6,637 nucleotides of DNA from Fen-999 sp035505955. GTDB lineage: Bacteria > Pseudomonadota > Gammaproteobacteria > Burkholderiales > Rhodocyclaceae. Both the position numbers and the translations under genes were made by a program. The DNA is taken from NCBI GenBank assembly GCA_035505955.1, contig DATJQH010000143.1:1-6637 (forward strand), in the 5' to 3' direction. This document shows positions 1 to 6,491 of this stretch, in pieces (the stretch's first letter is position 1; each line of letters opens with the position of its first letter). The notes beneath the pieces were generated by a model that was given only the letters and a program-made list of their open reading frames with translations, did not search any database and was not told where the DNA came from.

Positions 1-202
1 CGGGTACCATGGTGCGCTTCCTGGCGAGCTTGACGAGATCGAAGAAGGGCTGCGCCAGCGGCGGTCCGACGCGGCCTTGCAGGCGCGCGGCGAGCCGGCG
101 GTCGAAGCCCTTGAGCGCGAGGCCCAGCGCGAGCGCGAACAGCCCGCCCGGGAACAGCAGCACGGCGAGCGCGGTGGTGGCGGATGCGGTCGTTTCGAGC
201 AT
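1..202 (-). CDS. cooK: NuoH/HycD/EchB/CooK-like hydrogenase membrane anchor subunit (partial, N-terminal 67 residues)
   Basis: This is the N-terminal end of a membrane subunit that links the hydrogenase module to the ion-translocating membrane arm; the rest is cut off by the left window edge. The ATG at 202-200 is preceded by a strong GAGGAGA Shine-Dalgarno that overlaps the stop codon of the upstream gene, with only 10 bases between the genes, so the two are co-transcribed and probably translationally coupled. Residues 10-30 form a hydrophobic helix. Next comes the family signature: KGFDRRLAARLQGRVGPP at 31-48, then QPFFDLVKLARK at 51-62. In NuoH and its hydrogenase homologues this segment forms the amphipathic region at the interface with the peripheral arm. 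The symbol cooK rests on the neighbouring CooM-like gene. HyfC, HycD or EchB are equally possible names for the family, which itself I regard as secure. Confidence 0.8.
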   Translation of the reverse strand, partial: MLETTASATTALAVLLFPGGLFALALGLALKGFDRRLAARLQGRVGPPLAQPFFDLVKLARKRTMVP

Positions 203-212
203 GATCTTCTCC

Positions 213-3200
213 TCAGACCGGGTTCGTTTCGCCGGCGCGGTCGGAATAGCCGGTGTCGTACTTCGCGTGCAGCAGGCCGCGGATGGCGGCGTCCGGCGTT
301 TCGTACAAGTTCGAGGCGCCGACGTGGTCCTGGTGCGCGCGCGCGCCGCACAGGTGGATCGGCGAGCGGATCACGGCGCCGCCCGCGCGGCCGAGGCGCA
401 GGTAGAACGAGCCGATGCCGACGAGGACGAGCAGCAGGATCGAGAGCAGCGCCGGGTGCCAGCCGCCCGCGGAAGGCAGCGGGCCGGTCCAGGTGGCGTC
501 GATCGGCACGAGCCCGAGGCTTTGTTGGATGGCGGCGATCGGCACCAGCAGCAGGCCCGGCATCATGCCGACCGCGAAGCTGCCGGCGGCCAGCACGATC
601 ATCGGCGCGAGCATGATGGCCGGCGCTTCCTGCGCATGCTCCGCCGCCGCGCCGGGTGTGCCCATGAAGGCCGCGTGCGCGAACTTGAGGATCGCGGCGA
701 GCGTGAAGAGGCTGCCGATCAGCGCGAAGATGCCGAGCACGTAGTGGCCGGACTGGAAGCTGGCGACGTAGATCAGCCACTTCGACGAGAAGCCGTTGAG
801 CGGCGGGATGCCCGAGAGCGACAGGCCGGCAAAGAGGAAGATGCCGAAGGTGACCGGCATCCGGCGGCCCAGGCCGCCCAGTTCGTCGAGCGTGCGCGCA
901 CCGCTGGTCACCATGATCGCGCCGGCGCACAGGAACAGCACGTCCTTCAGCATCATGTGGTTCACGAAGTGCATCAGCCCGCCGGCGATGCCGAGCGGCG
1001 TGGCCAGCGCGAGCGCCATGGTGATGTAGCCGAGCTGGCAGACCGTGCTGTAGATCAGCAGGCGCTTGATGCCGGTCTGCACCAGCGCCATCGCACCGGC
1101 GTACATGATGGTGACGCCGCCGATGATGGCAGTGGCATTCATCAGCCAGGACTGGCCATTGACGAGGCCGAGGCGGTCGAGCAGCGTGGCGCCGCCGAAC
1201 AGCACGAAGAACTTCAGCACGCCGTAGGGGCCGCTCTTCAGCAGCACGGCCGAGATGTAGCCAGAGACCGGCGTCGGCGCCGTGGCCGGGTGCATCTGGT
1301 AGTCGATGCGGATCGGCAGCATGGCGGCCTTCATCAGCATGCCGACGAAAACGAGCACCAGTGCGCCGCCGGCCCATGGCGCGGACATCGCCGGCGCGGC
1401 TTTCGCGACGGCCGCGAAGTCGAAGCTGCCGGCCGCCGAGCCGAGCATGGCCAACCCCAGGAACATGAAGCTCGCGCCCACCGTGTTGAAGATGAAGTAC
1501 TTGAAGGCTTCGCGGCGCGCGTCGGATGTTTCCTCGTGTACCAGCGCGACGTAGAGCGCCCAGCTGCTCATCAGTTCCCAGAAGGCGAAGAAGTTGAACA
1601 GGTCGTGGCTGCCCGCCATGCCCATGAGGCCGGCCATCATCAGCGCGAAGGCGGCGTAGAAGCGGTGCTGCGCGTGCGGATGGTGGCGGAGGTAGCCGGT
1701 GGCGTAGGCCATGTTGAGCGTGCCGACGCCGGAGACCAGCAGCGCGAACGCGAACGAGAGGCTGTCGTAGCGCTCCGGCTGCAGCAGCACGGCGGCAAAC
1801 GAAAGCATGGGAACGAAGATGGCCAGTTGCGTTGCACCGGCGGGTTCCTTCCTGCCGAGCAGCCAGACGATCACGGCGCCGACGCTGGCGACGACCGCGG
1901 CGGCCGGCCAGACGATGGTGAGGTCGGGCAAGGTCACGGGCGGCAGGCCGGCACGGGCGGCCACGAGGTCGCCGACAGCGCGCGCCGCGTCGAGCTGCAC
2001 GCCGGGAGCGACGCCGCCGAGGACGATCGCAGCAGCGAGGATGCCGATCGCGGCGAGCATCGAGCGCGGCGCTTCGCTGACCGCCGGTCCTTCATACGGA
2101 TGGAAGAACAGCAGGCGCACGACGCGCAGGTAGTAGAAGGCGGCGACGATGCTGCCGATCAGGATCAGCGCCGCGACGTCGATGCGGCCCGCGCTTGCAG
2201 CGGCGGTGATCATCAGGAACTTGCTGATGAAGCCGGAGAACGGCGGCAGGCCCATGATGGCGACGGTGGCCAGCGCATAGCAGCCGGCCGTGAAGGGCAT
2301 GACGCGGCCCAGGCCGGCAAGGTCGTGGATTGCGCGGCGGCCGGACTGCAGGATGAAGGCGCCGGCGGCAAAGAACAGCAGCGTCTTCATCACCGCATGG
2401 TTCATGACGTGCAGCGTCGCGGCGCTGGTGGCGAGTGCGGTACCCAGGCCCAGGACGATGGCGATTTCGCCGATCTGCGCCAGCGTCGAGTAGGCGAGCA
2501 TGCGCTTGAGTTCCTTCTGCAGCAGCGCCATCACTTCGCCATACATGATCGTCAGGCCGCCGAGCACGAGCATCACGGTGCCGATGTCGACGCCCGATGC
2601 GGTGAAGCGCGCCAGTGCGCCGGCGCCGAACACGACGAGCAGGACCTTGATCATGCCGAAGATGCCCGCCTTGGTGAGGATGCCGGACAGCGGTGCGGAG
2701 ATCGAGGACGGCGCTTCGGGGTGCGCCAGCGGCAGCCAGGCATGCATCGGCACGAAGCCGGCCTTGACCGCGAAGCCGATGAACAGGCAGAAGGCGATGA
2801 CGGCACCGGCCGTGGCGTCGACGCCGCCGATGCGCGCCGCGATGTCGGCGAACTCGAAGCTGCCGGTCTGTGCGTGCAGCAGCAGGATGCCGAAGTTCAT
2901 CACGTAGGCGCCGGTTGCGCACATCAGGAAGTAGACGAAGCCGGCGCGCAGCGCCTTCGGCGTCTGCTCGTGGATGACCAGGAAGTACGAGGTCCAGGTC
3001 ATCAGTTCCCAGAACACGTAGAAGTTGCCGAACTCGTGCGCGCTGGCGATGCCCAGCATCGAGCCCGTCATCAGGAACACGAAGAAGGTGTAGCGGTTCG
3101 TGTGCTCGCCGTGGCGCATGTAGCCCCAGGAATAGAGCACGACGAGGAAACTGACACCGGCGACGATGATCGCGAAGAGATGCGAGATGGCGTCGAGGTC

Positions 3201-4019
3201 GGGATCGGCGATCGCGAACACGAGCGTGGCGGCGGCGAGGAGCACGGCGTGCAGGTCGCGCATCAGGCGAGTGTTCAGGCCGATCGCGTAGATCACGAAG
3301 CCGCCGATGTAGGGCACCAGCACGAGTACCGACCACGGCGATTCGAATTGCGGCAGCCGCAACAGATCGGTGACGCCGACGAGTGCCGCAGCCGCGTCGA
3401 TGACCGGCGCCGGCCATACGCTCATGACGACGGTGGCGAGCGTCAGCACGGCGATCGGCACGGCGTACCACGGGGGCTGACTCTTGAGGACGATCTCGCG
3501 CTCCGGCGCCTCGAAGCAGACGCGCTGGATGACGCGCAGATAGTAGAAGGCGGCGATGATGCTCGCCAGCGTGCCGACGGCCGCGAGTGCCCACTGGCCC
3601 TGCTCGATCGCCGCGTAGAGGATGATGAACTTGCTGAACGAGCCCTTGAACGGCGAAAGGCCCATCACCGAGAAGAGCGCGAAGCCGAACAGCGTGGTCA
3701 TCACCGGCATGCGGCGGCCGCTGCCGGCGAGGTCGTCGAGCCGGCCCGAGCCGGTGCGACGCATCAGCGACCATGCGGTGAGAACGAGCAGGCCGCGCAT
3801 GACCGCCTGATAGCCGAGATGCATCATGGCGCCGGTGTCGCCGGCGGCGCCGCCGATGCCGAAGCCGAGCAGGACGTAGCCGGCTTCGGCAACCGTCGAG
3901 ATCAGGATCAGGCGCGGCAGGCTGTTGATCGCCAGCAGGGCCGCGACCTCGCCGAACAGCAGCAGGAAGGCCCCGATCCAGGCGAGCAGGGCGGCATCGG
4001 GTGTTGCGTTGGCAAGCAT
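213..4019 (-). CDS. cooM: CooM-like giant antiporter subunit of a group 4 energy-converting hydrogenase (fused NuoL/M/N-type modules)
   Basis: This 1268-residue polytopic inner-membrane protein should carry proton or sodium translocation for a membrane-bound hydrogenase. The start at 4019 has GAGGT seven bases upstream; the frame stays open further upstream but only as antisense of hypA. Three modules are visible. Module 1 (about 1-205) is only the C-terminal part of an antiporter domain: R36 follows a proline where a lysine is expected, Y70/Q71/R75 replace the NHA..K motif, and K130 in the FSKF motif is kept. Module 2 (about 226-690) is complete: E338 in FWELM, K419, HAWLPLAHPEAP at 426-437, K450, K505, H537, H541, K545 and K600. 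Module 3 (about 700-1210) is complete: E815 in FWELM, K897, K928, K985, H1017, H1021, K1025 and K1080. Its proline/histidine loop is changed to IRIDYQMHP. A polar tail of about 58 residues follows the last helix. From memory, R. rubrum CooM is of nearly this size and is followed by CooK, as here; a HyfB/HycC-type relative is the alternative. Confidence 0.85.
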   Translation of the reverse strand: MLANATPDAALLAWIGAFLLLFGEVAALLAINSLPRLILISTVAEAGYVLLGFGIGGAAGDTGAMMHLGYQAVMRGLLVLTAWSLMRRTGSGRLDDLAGSGRRMPVMTTLFGFALFSVMGLSPFKGSFSKFIILYAAIEQGQWALAAVGTLASIIAAFYYLRVIQRVCFEAPEREIVLKSQPPWYAVPIAVLTLATVVMSVWPAPVIDAAAALVGVTDLLRLPQFESPWSVLVLVPYIGGFVIYAIGLNTRLMRDLHAVLLAAATLVFAIADPDLDAISHLFAIIVAGVSFLVVLYSWGYMRHGEHTNRYTFFVFLMTGSMLGIASAHEFGNFYVFWELMTWTSYFLVIHEQTPKALRAGFVYFLMCATGAYVMNFGILLLHAQTGSFEFADIAARIGGVDATAGAVIAFCLFIGFAVKAGFVPMHAWLPLAHPEAPSSISAPLSGILTKAGIFGMIKVLLVVFGAGALARFTASGVDIGTVMLVLGGLTIMYGEVMALLQKELKRMLAYSTLAQIGEIAIVLGLGTALATSAATLHVMNHAVMKTLLFFAAGAFILQSGRRAIHDLAGLGRVMPFTAGCYALATVAIMGLPPFSGFISKFLMITAAASAGRIDVAALILIGSIVAAFYYLRVVRLLFFHPYEGPAVSEAPRSMLAAIGILAAAIVLGGVAPGVQLDAARAVGDLVAARAGLPPVTLPDLTIVWPAAAVVASVGAVIVWLLGRKEPAGATQLAIFVPMLSFAAVLLQPERYDSLSFAFALLVSGVGTLNMAYATGYLRHHPHAQHRFYAAFALMMAGLMGMAGSHDLFNFFAFWELMSSWALYVALVHEETSDARREAFKYFIFNTVGASFMFLGLAMLGSAAGSFDFAAVAKAAPAMSAPWAGGALVLVFVGMLMKAAMLPIRIDYQMHPATAPTPVSGYISAVLLKSGPYGVLKFFVLFGGATLLDRLGLVNGQSWLMNATAIIGGVTIMYAGAMALVQTGIKRLLIYSTVCQLGYITMALALATPLGIAGGLMHFVNHMMLKDVLFLCAGAIMVTSGARTLDELGGLGRRMPVTFGIFLFAGLSLSGIPPLNGFSSKWLIYVASFQSGHYVLGIFALIGSLFTLAAILKFAHAAFMGTPGAAAEHAQEAPAIMLAPMIVLAAGSFAVGMMPGLLLVPIAAIQQSLGLVPIDATWTGPLPSAGGWHPALLSILLLVLVGIGSFYLRLGRAGGAVIRSPIHLCGARAHQDHVGASNLYETPDAAIRGLLHAKYDTGYSDRAGETNPV

Positions 4020-4026
4020 GGCGATT

Positions 4027-4031
4027 ACCTC
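4027..4031 (-). promoter_or_regulatory. Ribosome binding site fixing the cooM-like start
   Basis: On the minus strand the sequence reads GAGGT, then seven bases, then ATG (4019-4017). This supports the short start (MLANATPD) over any start further upstream in the same open frame. Upstream codons would encode an arginine-, proline- and serine-rich segment with no membrane character, which is antisense to hypA. Confidence 0.7.
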
Positions 4032-4051
4032 GTCGTTCCGTAGTTGGTGCC

Positions 4052-4080
4052 AGTATCGGAAGCCCGGGCGATAGTCGCAA
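4052..4080 (-). promoter_or_regulatory. Candidate sigma-70-like promoter for the minus-strand hydrogenase operon
   Basis: On the minus strand TTGCGA (4080-4075) is followed after exactly 17 bases by GATACT (4057-4052). Each box matches its consensus at four of six positions, with the important A2 and T6 of the -10 box kept. The predicted transcription start near 4045 would give a leader of about 26 bases containing the Shine-Dalgarno. In GC-rich DNA such matches are suggestive only, and an activator would probably be needed. Confidence 0.3.
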
Positions 4081-4109
4081 CGCAATCGCGGCCGTCCGGA
4101 TCGCGTGTG

Positions 4110-4150
4110 TGTCACTTCGAGACAGCATGGGTGTCGTGGCTGCCGCTGTC
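4110..4150. promoter_or_regulatory. Cluster of TGTC/GACA half-sites in the divergent intergenic region
   Basis: The words are TGTC at 4110-4113, GACA at 4121-4124, TGTC at 4132-4135 and TGTC at 4147-4150. The first three begin exactly 11 bases apart, so they lie on one face of the helix. The first pair forms the inverted repeat TGTCACTTCGAGACA (TGTC-N7-GACA). CooA, the CO-sensing CRP-family activator of cooM operons, is remembered to bind TGTC...GACA sites with one more base between the arms (N8), so this is a near match and not a clean one. The inverted repeat is centred about 72 bases upstream of the candidate minus-strand start and about 96 upstream of the hypA start codon. No regulator gene is in the window. 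Confidence 0.25.
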
Positions 4151-4156
4151 GTGGCT
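4132..4156. repeat. Exact 10-bp direct repeat upstream of hypA
   Basis: TGTCGTGGCT occurs at 4132-4141 and again at 4147-4156, with starts 15 bases apart. It contains two of the TGTC words of the half-site cluster. It could be a pair of regulator half-sites in direct orientation or chance in a GTC-rich stretch. I found no convincing -35/-10 pair for hypA in the remaining bases up to its start. Confidence 0.4.
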
Positions 4157-4212
4157 TCCATTGCGGCGTTGGGCTAGAAAGCGGTTGCGTACGTGGCGTT
4201 GGAGATGAATGA

Positions 4213-4575
4213 ATGCACGAGGCGGCCATCGTCGAGGGCCTGATGCGCATCCTGGACAGGCAGGTGAAGCTGCACGGGATCGCCGTCGTGAAGCGTGTGA
4301 ACCTGCGGGTCGGCCGCCTGCGTGCGGTCGAACCGGAGCAGTTGCGCGCGTGCTTCGACATGTTCGCGGAAGGCACGCCGGCCGAAGGGGCCGCGCTCGA
4401 CATCGAGGTGGTGCCCATACGCGCCCGGTGTCGCCATTGCGGCAGCGAATTCGATGTGGCGGGCTACCGGTTCGAGTGCGCCACGTGTGGCGGTGGCGAC
4501 GTCGACGTGGTGCAAGGCCAGGAACTCTATGTGGAGAGCATCGAGGCGAGCGGCAACGGCGTTGTCACGAAATGA
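4213..4575 (+). CDS. hypA: Hydrogenase nickel incorporation protein HypA
   Basis: HypA is the cytoplasmic metallochaperone that, with HypB, delivers nickel to the immature [NiFe] hydrogenase large subunit. The 120-residue protein has the usual family length. It starts MHE, and the N-terminus with His2 and Glu3 forms the nickel site. The structural zinc site is complete: C73 and C76 in CRHC, C89 and C92 in CATC. GGAG sits eight bases upstream of the ATG, which decides this start over an out-of-frame ATG four bases earlier. It is the first gene of a plus-strand operon divergent from the hydrogenase membrane genes, and an 85-base gap separates it from moaA. Assignment is secure; the E. coli-type paralogue HybF belongs to the same family, but the group 4 hydrogenase context favours HypA. 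Confidence 0.96.
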   Translation: MHEAAIVEGLMRILDRQVKLHGIAVVKRVNLRVGRLRAVEPEQLRACFDMFAEGTPAEGAALDIEVVPIRARCRHCGSEFDVAGYRFECATCGGGDVDVVQGQELYVESIEASGNGVVTK

Positions 4576-4591
4576 CACAGGCGCATGGCGC

Positions 4592-4631
4592 TCGATGCCG
4601 TTTGTCTTCCCCCGCACGCAGGCGGCGTCGA
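4592..4631 (+). other. Possible hairpin between hypA and moaA
   Basis: TCGATGCCG (4592-4600) can pair with CGGCGTCGA (4623-4631) over nine positions, one of them a G-U pair, around a 22-base loop that contains a C-rich run. There is no T tract after it, so it does not look like an intrinsic terminator. It could be an RNA-processing or attenuation structure within the operon, or chance. It does not resemble the Moco riboswitch as far as I can judge. Confidence 0.25.
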
Positions 4632-4660
4632 TAGTGGGGCCATGATGACGAGGTGGGGCG

Positions 4661-5680
4661 ATGGATCTTCGGGTGCCGACGACACGGATTGAGCGCGAAC
4701 CAGCGGTCGGGCTGATCGACGGTCTGGGCCGGGGGATCAACTACCTTCGGCTTTCGGTCACCGACCGCTGCAACCTGCGCTGCTTCTATTGCATGGGTCG
4801 CGATGTGACGTTTCTTCCGCGCAGCGAGGTCCTGAGCATCGAGGAGATGGAACGCCTTGCAGCGGCATTCGTTCGTCTGGGCATCACCAAGCTGCGCCTG
4901 ACCGGCGGCGAGCCGCTGGTGCGTCCGGGCGTGATGAGCCTGGTCGAGCGTCTGGGCGCATGGGTCGGCCCGGGCGGTCTGGCAGAGCTGACCATGACGA
5001 CGAACGGTACGCTGCTGGCGGGGCACGCCAGGGCGCTGTATGCGGCGGGCATGCGCCGTGTGAACGTGTCGCTCGACACGATGGACGAATGGACGTTCCA
5101 GCGCATTGCCGGCCACAACGGCGTGGCCGAGGTCCTCGCCGGCATCGAGGCGGCACGCGGCGCCGGTCTCGCCGTGCGCGTGAACGCGGTCGCGATGGCG
5201 GGCATCAACGATGCGGAGTTCAACAAGTTGATCCGCTGGTGCGGCGAGCACGATTGCGACCTGGCCCTGATAGAAGTCATGCCGCTCGGCATGGCGGCGG
5301 GGCATTACCTGCCACTCGACGTCGTGCGGCGCAATCTGATGCGCGACTGGAGCCTGACGCCACTCGACGACAACACAGGGGGCCCCGGGCGCTACTGGCG
5401 CGTCGACGAGACCGGTGGCCGCCTCGCGTTCATCACGCCGATGAGCCACGCCTTTTGCGCGGCGTGCAACCGCGTGCGCGTGACCTGCACGGGCCGCCTG
5501 GTGCTGTGCCTCGGCGAGCGGGAGAGCATCGATCTGCGCGGGGCATTGCGCGATTGCGAGGCCGATACGCGCCTCGAACAGGAGATCCGGTCGGCCACGG
5601 CCCGCAAGCCCCCCGGCCACCATTTCGGGGAGCGCCCGGGCAGGCCGGACACGCGTCCCATGTGGCAGCTGGGCGGCTGA
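4661..5680 (+). CDS. moaA: GTP 3',8-cyclase MoaA (radical SAM, molybdenum cofactor biosynthesis)
   Basis: MoaA is a radical SAM enzyme that rearranges GTP to 3',8-cyclo-7,8-dihydro-GTP, the first committed step of molybdenum cofactor synthesis; MoaC finishes the step. The 339-residue protein has both iron-sulfur sites: the SAM cluster cysteines C37, C41 and C44 in DRCNLRCFYC, and the C-terminal GTP-binding cluster C266, C269 and C283 with the family's 2- and 13-residue spacings. The SAM-binding TGGEPL is at 81-86, TTNG at 113-116, SLD at 137-139, and the GTP-contacting arginines of CNRVRVTCTGRL at 269-280. The essential C-terminal double glycine is present (WQLGG). One deviation: YCMG (43-46) where most MoaA proteins have YCMP. 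GAGGTGG just upstream supports the start. It lies between hypA and hypB, an unusual place, with 40 bases to hypB. Confidence 0.95.
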   Translation: MDLRVPTTRIEREPAVGLIDGLGRGINYLRLSVTDRCNLRCFYCMGRDVTFLPRSEVLSIEEMERLAAAFVRLGITKLRLTGGEPLVRPGVMSLVERLGAWVGPGGLAELTMTTNGTLLAGHARALYAAGMRRVNVSLDTMDEWTFQRIAGHNGVAEVLAGIEAARGAGLAVRVNAVAMAGINDAEFNKLIRWCGEHDCDLALIEVMPLGMAAGHYLPLDVVRRNLMRDWSLTPLDDNTGGPGRYWRVDETGGRLAFITPMSHAFCAACNRVRVTCTGRLVLCLGERESIDLRGALRDCEADTRLEQEIRSATARKPPGHHFGERPGRPDTRPMWQLGG

Positions 5681-5720
5681 CCGGCAGGCCGCAGTTTGAA
5701 GGCGGAAAGGACTGATCGTC

Positions 5721-6491
5721 ATGTGTACCGATTGCGGCTGCGGCGTCACCGATACCCGTCCGGATACGGACGAGAGCCGGCACACCATCGAGATACTGGA
5801 AGACCTGCTGCACGAGAACGATCTGCAGGCCGACCACAACCGCGCCCATTTCGACGAACTGGGCGTGTTCGCCATCAACGTCATGTCCGGGCCGGGCAGC
5901 GGCAAGACCAGCCTGCTCGAAGCGACCATCGAGGCGCTGCCCCGTGGGCTGCGCGTGGCGGTGATTGAGGGCGACCTCGAAACCGAGAACGATGCGGAGC
6001 GCATCCGCCGCCACGGCGTGCCGGCCGTTCAGATCACGACCGGCATGGCTTGCCATCTCGATGCGCACATGGTGCACCGGGCGCTGCACGAACTGCCGCT
6101 GCGCGGCGTCGACATCCTGTTCATCGAGAATGTCGGCAACCTCGTTTGTCCTGCCAACTTCGACGTCGGCCAGCACGTCAACGTCATGCTGGTGTCGGTC
6201 ACCGAAGGCGACGACAAGCCGGCCAAGTATCCGGTCATGGTCCGCGCCGCCGACCGCGTGCTGATCACCAAGACCGACCTGCTGCCCTATATCGAGGAAT
6301 TCAGCGTCGAGCGCGTGCGCGCCGCCGTGAAGGCGATACAGGCGGACCTGCCGGTCACCGAAGTGTCCTCGAAGACCGGGACCGGGCTCGATGCGTGGAT
6401 CCGCTGGCTGGTCGAGTCGGTGGCGGCGAAGCGCGCCGAACAGCGAAGCGCGGGGAACAGGTATTCCTACGCGCCGCGGCGTAGCGCTTGA
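5721..6491 (+). CDS. hypB: Hydrogenase nickel incorporation GTPase HypB
   Basis: HypB is the GTPase that acts with HypA to load nickel into the [NiFe] hydrogenase large subunit. The 256-residue protein begins MCTDCGCG, the N-terminal CxxCxC high-affinity nickel site (C2, C5, C7), as in E. coli HypB. The Walker A loop GPGSGKTS is at 57-64 and GDLETEND at 84-91. The metal site at the dimer interface is intact: C111 and H112 in MACH, and C143 in ENVGNLVCP. The guanine-recognition motif reads TKTD (183-186) in place of the textbook NKxD, and SSKTGTGL follows at 216-223. There is no histidine-rich nickel-storage stretch of the kind found in rhizobial HypB proteins. AAAGGA ends about nine bases before the ATG. 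It is the third gene of the plus-strand operon, and its stop codon lies within the downstream hairpin. Confidence 0.97.
   Translation: MCTDCGCGVTDTRPDTDESRHTIEILEDLLHENDLQADHNRAHFDELGVFAINVMSGPGSGKTSLLEATIEALPRGLRVAVIEGDLETENDAERIRRHGVPAVQITTGMACHLDAHMVHRALHELPLRGVDILFIENVGNLVCPANFDVGQHVNVMLVSVTEGDDKPAKYPVMVRAADRVLITKTDLLPYIEEFSVERVRAAVKAIQADLPVTEVSSKTGTGLDAWIRWLVESVAAKRAEQRSAGNRYSYAPRRSA

Noticed and set aside
9..4043. A 1344-codon open frame on the plus strand, opposite the giant antiporter gene
   Set aside because: The predicted protein is a monotonous mix of Arg, Ala, Glu, Asp, His, Gln and Gly with no membrane segment or known motif. It is the antisense reading of a GC-rich gene with strong third-base bias, which removes stop codons. 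The minus strand has clear conserved domains over the same bases.
4036..4052. A perfect TGGCAC (-24 type) on the minus strand upstream of the antiporter gene
   Set aside because: At the -12 position the required GC is GG (ACGGA), and transcription would start inside the Shine-Dalgarno sequence, leaving no usable leader.
2092..4161. A 689-codon minus-strand frame overlapping the antiporter gene
   Set aside because: It is the same strand in another frame, arginine-rich and without motifs. The antiporter frame explains the region fully.
4152..4164. Sigma-54-like words TGGC and TTGC upstream of hypA
   Set aside because: The GG and GC pairs are separated by eight bases; sigma-54 promoters need ten.
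4020..4418. N-terminal extension of the giant antiporter protein by up to 133 residues
   Set aside because: The extension would be antisense to hypA, rich in Arg, Pro and Ser and not membrane-like, and the ATG at 4019 has a good Shine-Dalgarno.
4576..4660. Molybdenum cofactor riboswitch in front of moaA
   Set aside because: The 85-base gap is short and I see only one simple stem, not the multi-stem architecture of that riboswitch. A covariance-model search would settle it.
4565..6004. A 479-codon minus-strand frame opposite moaA and the start of hypB
   Set aside because: moaA and hypB have complete family motifs on the plus strand. The antisense product has no recognisable domain.
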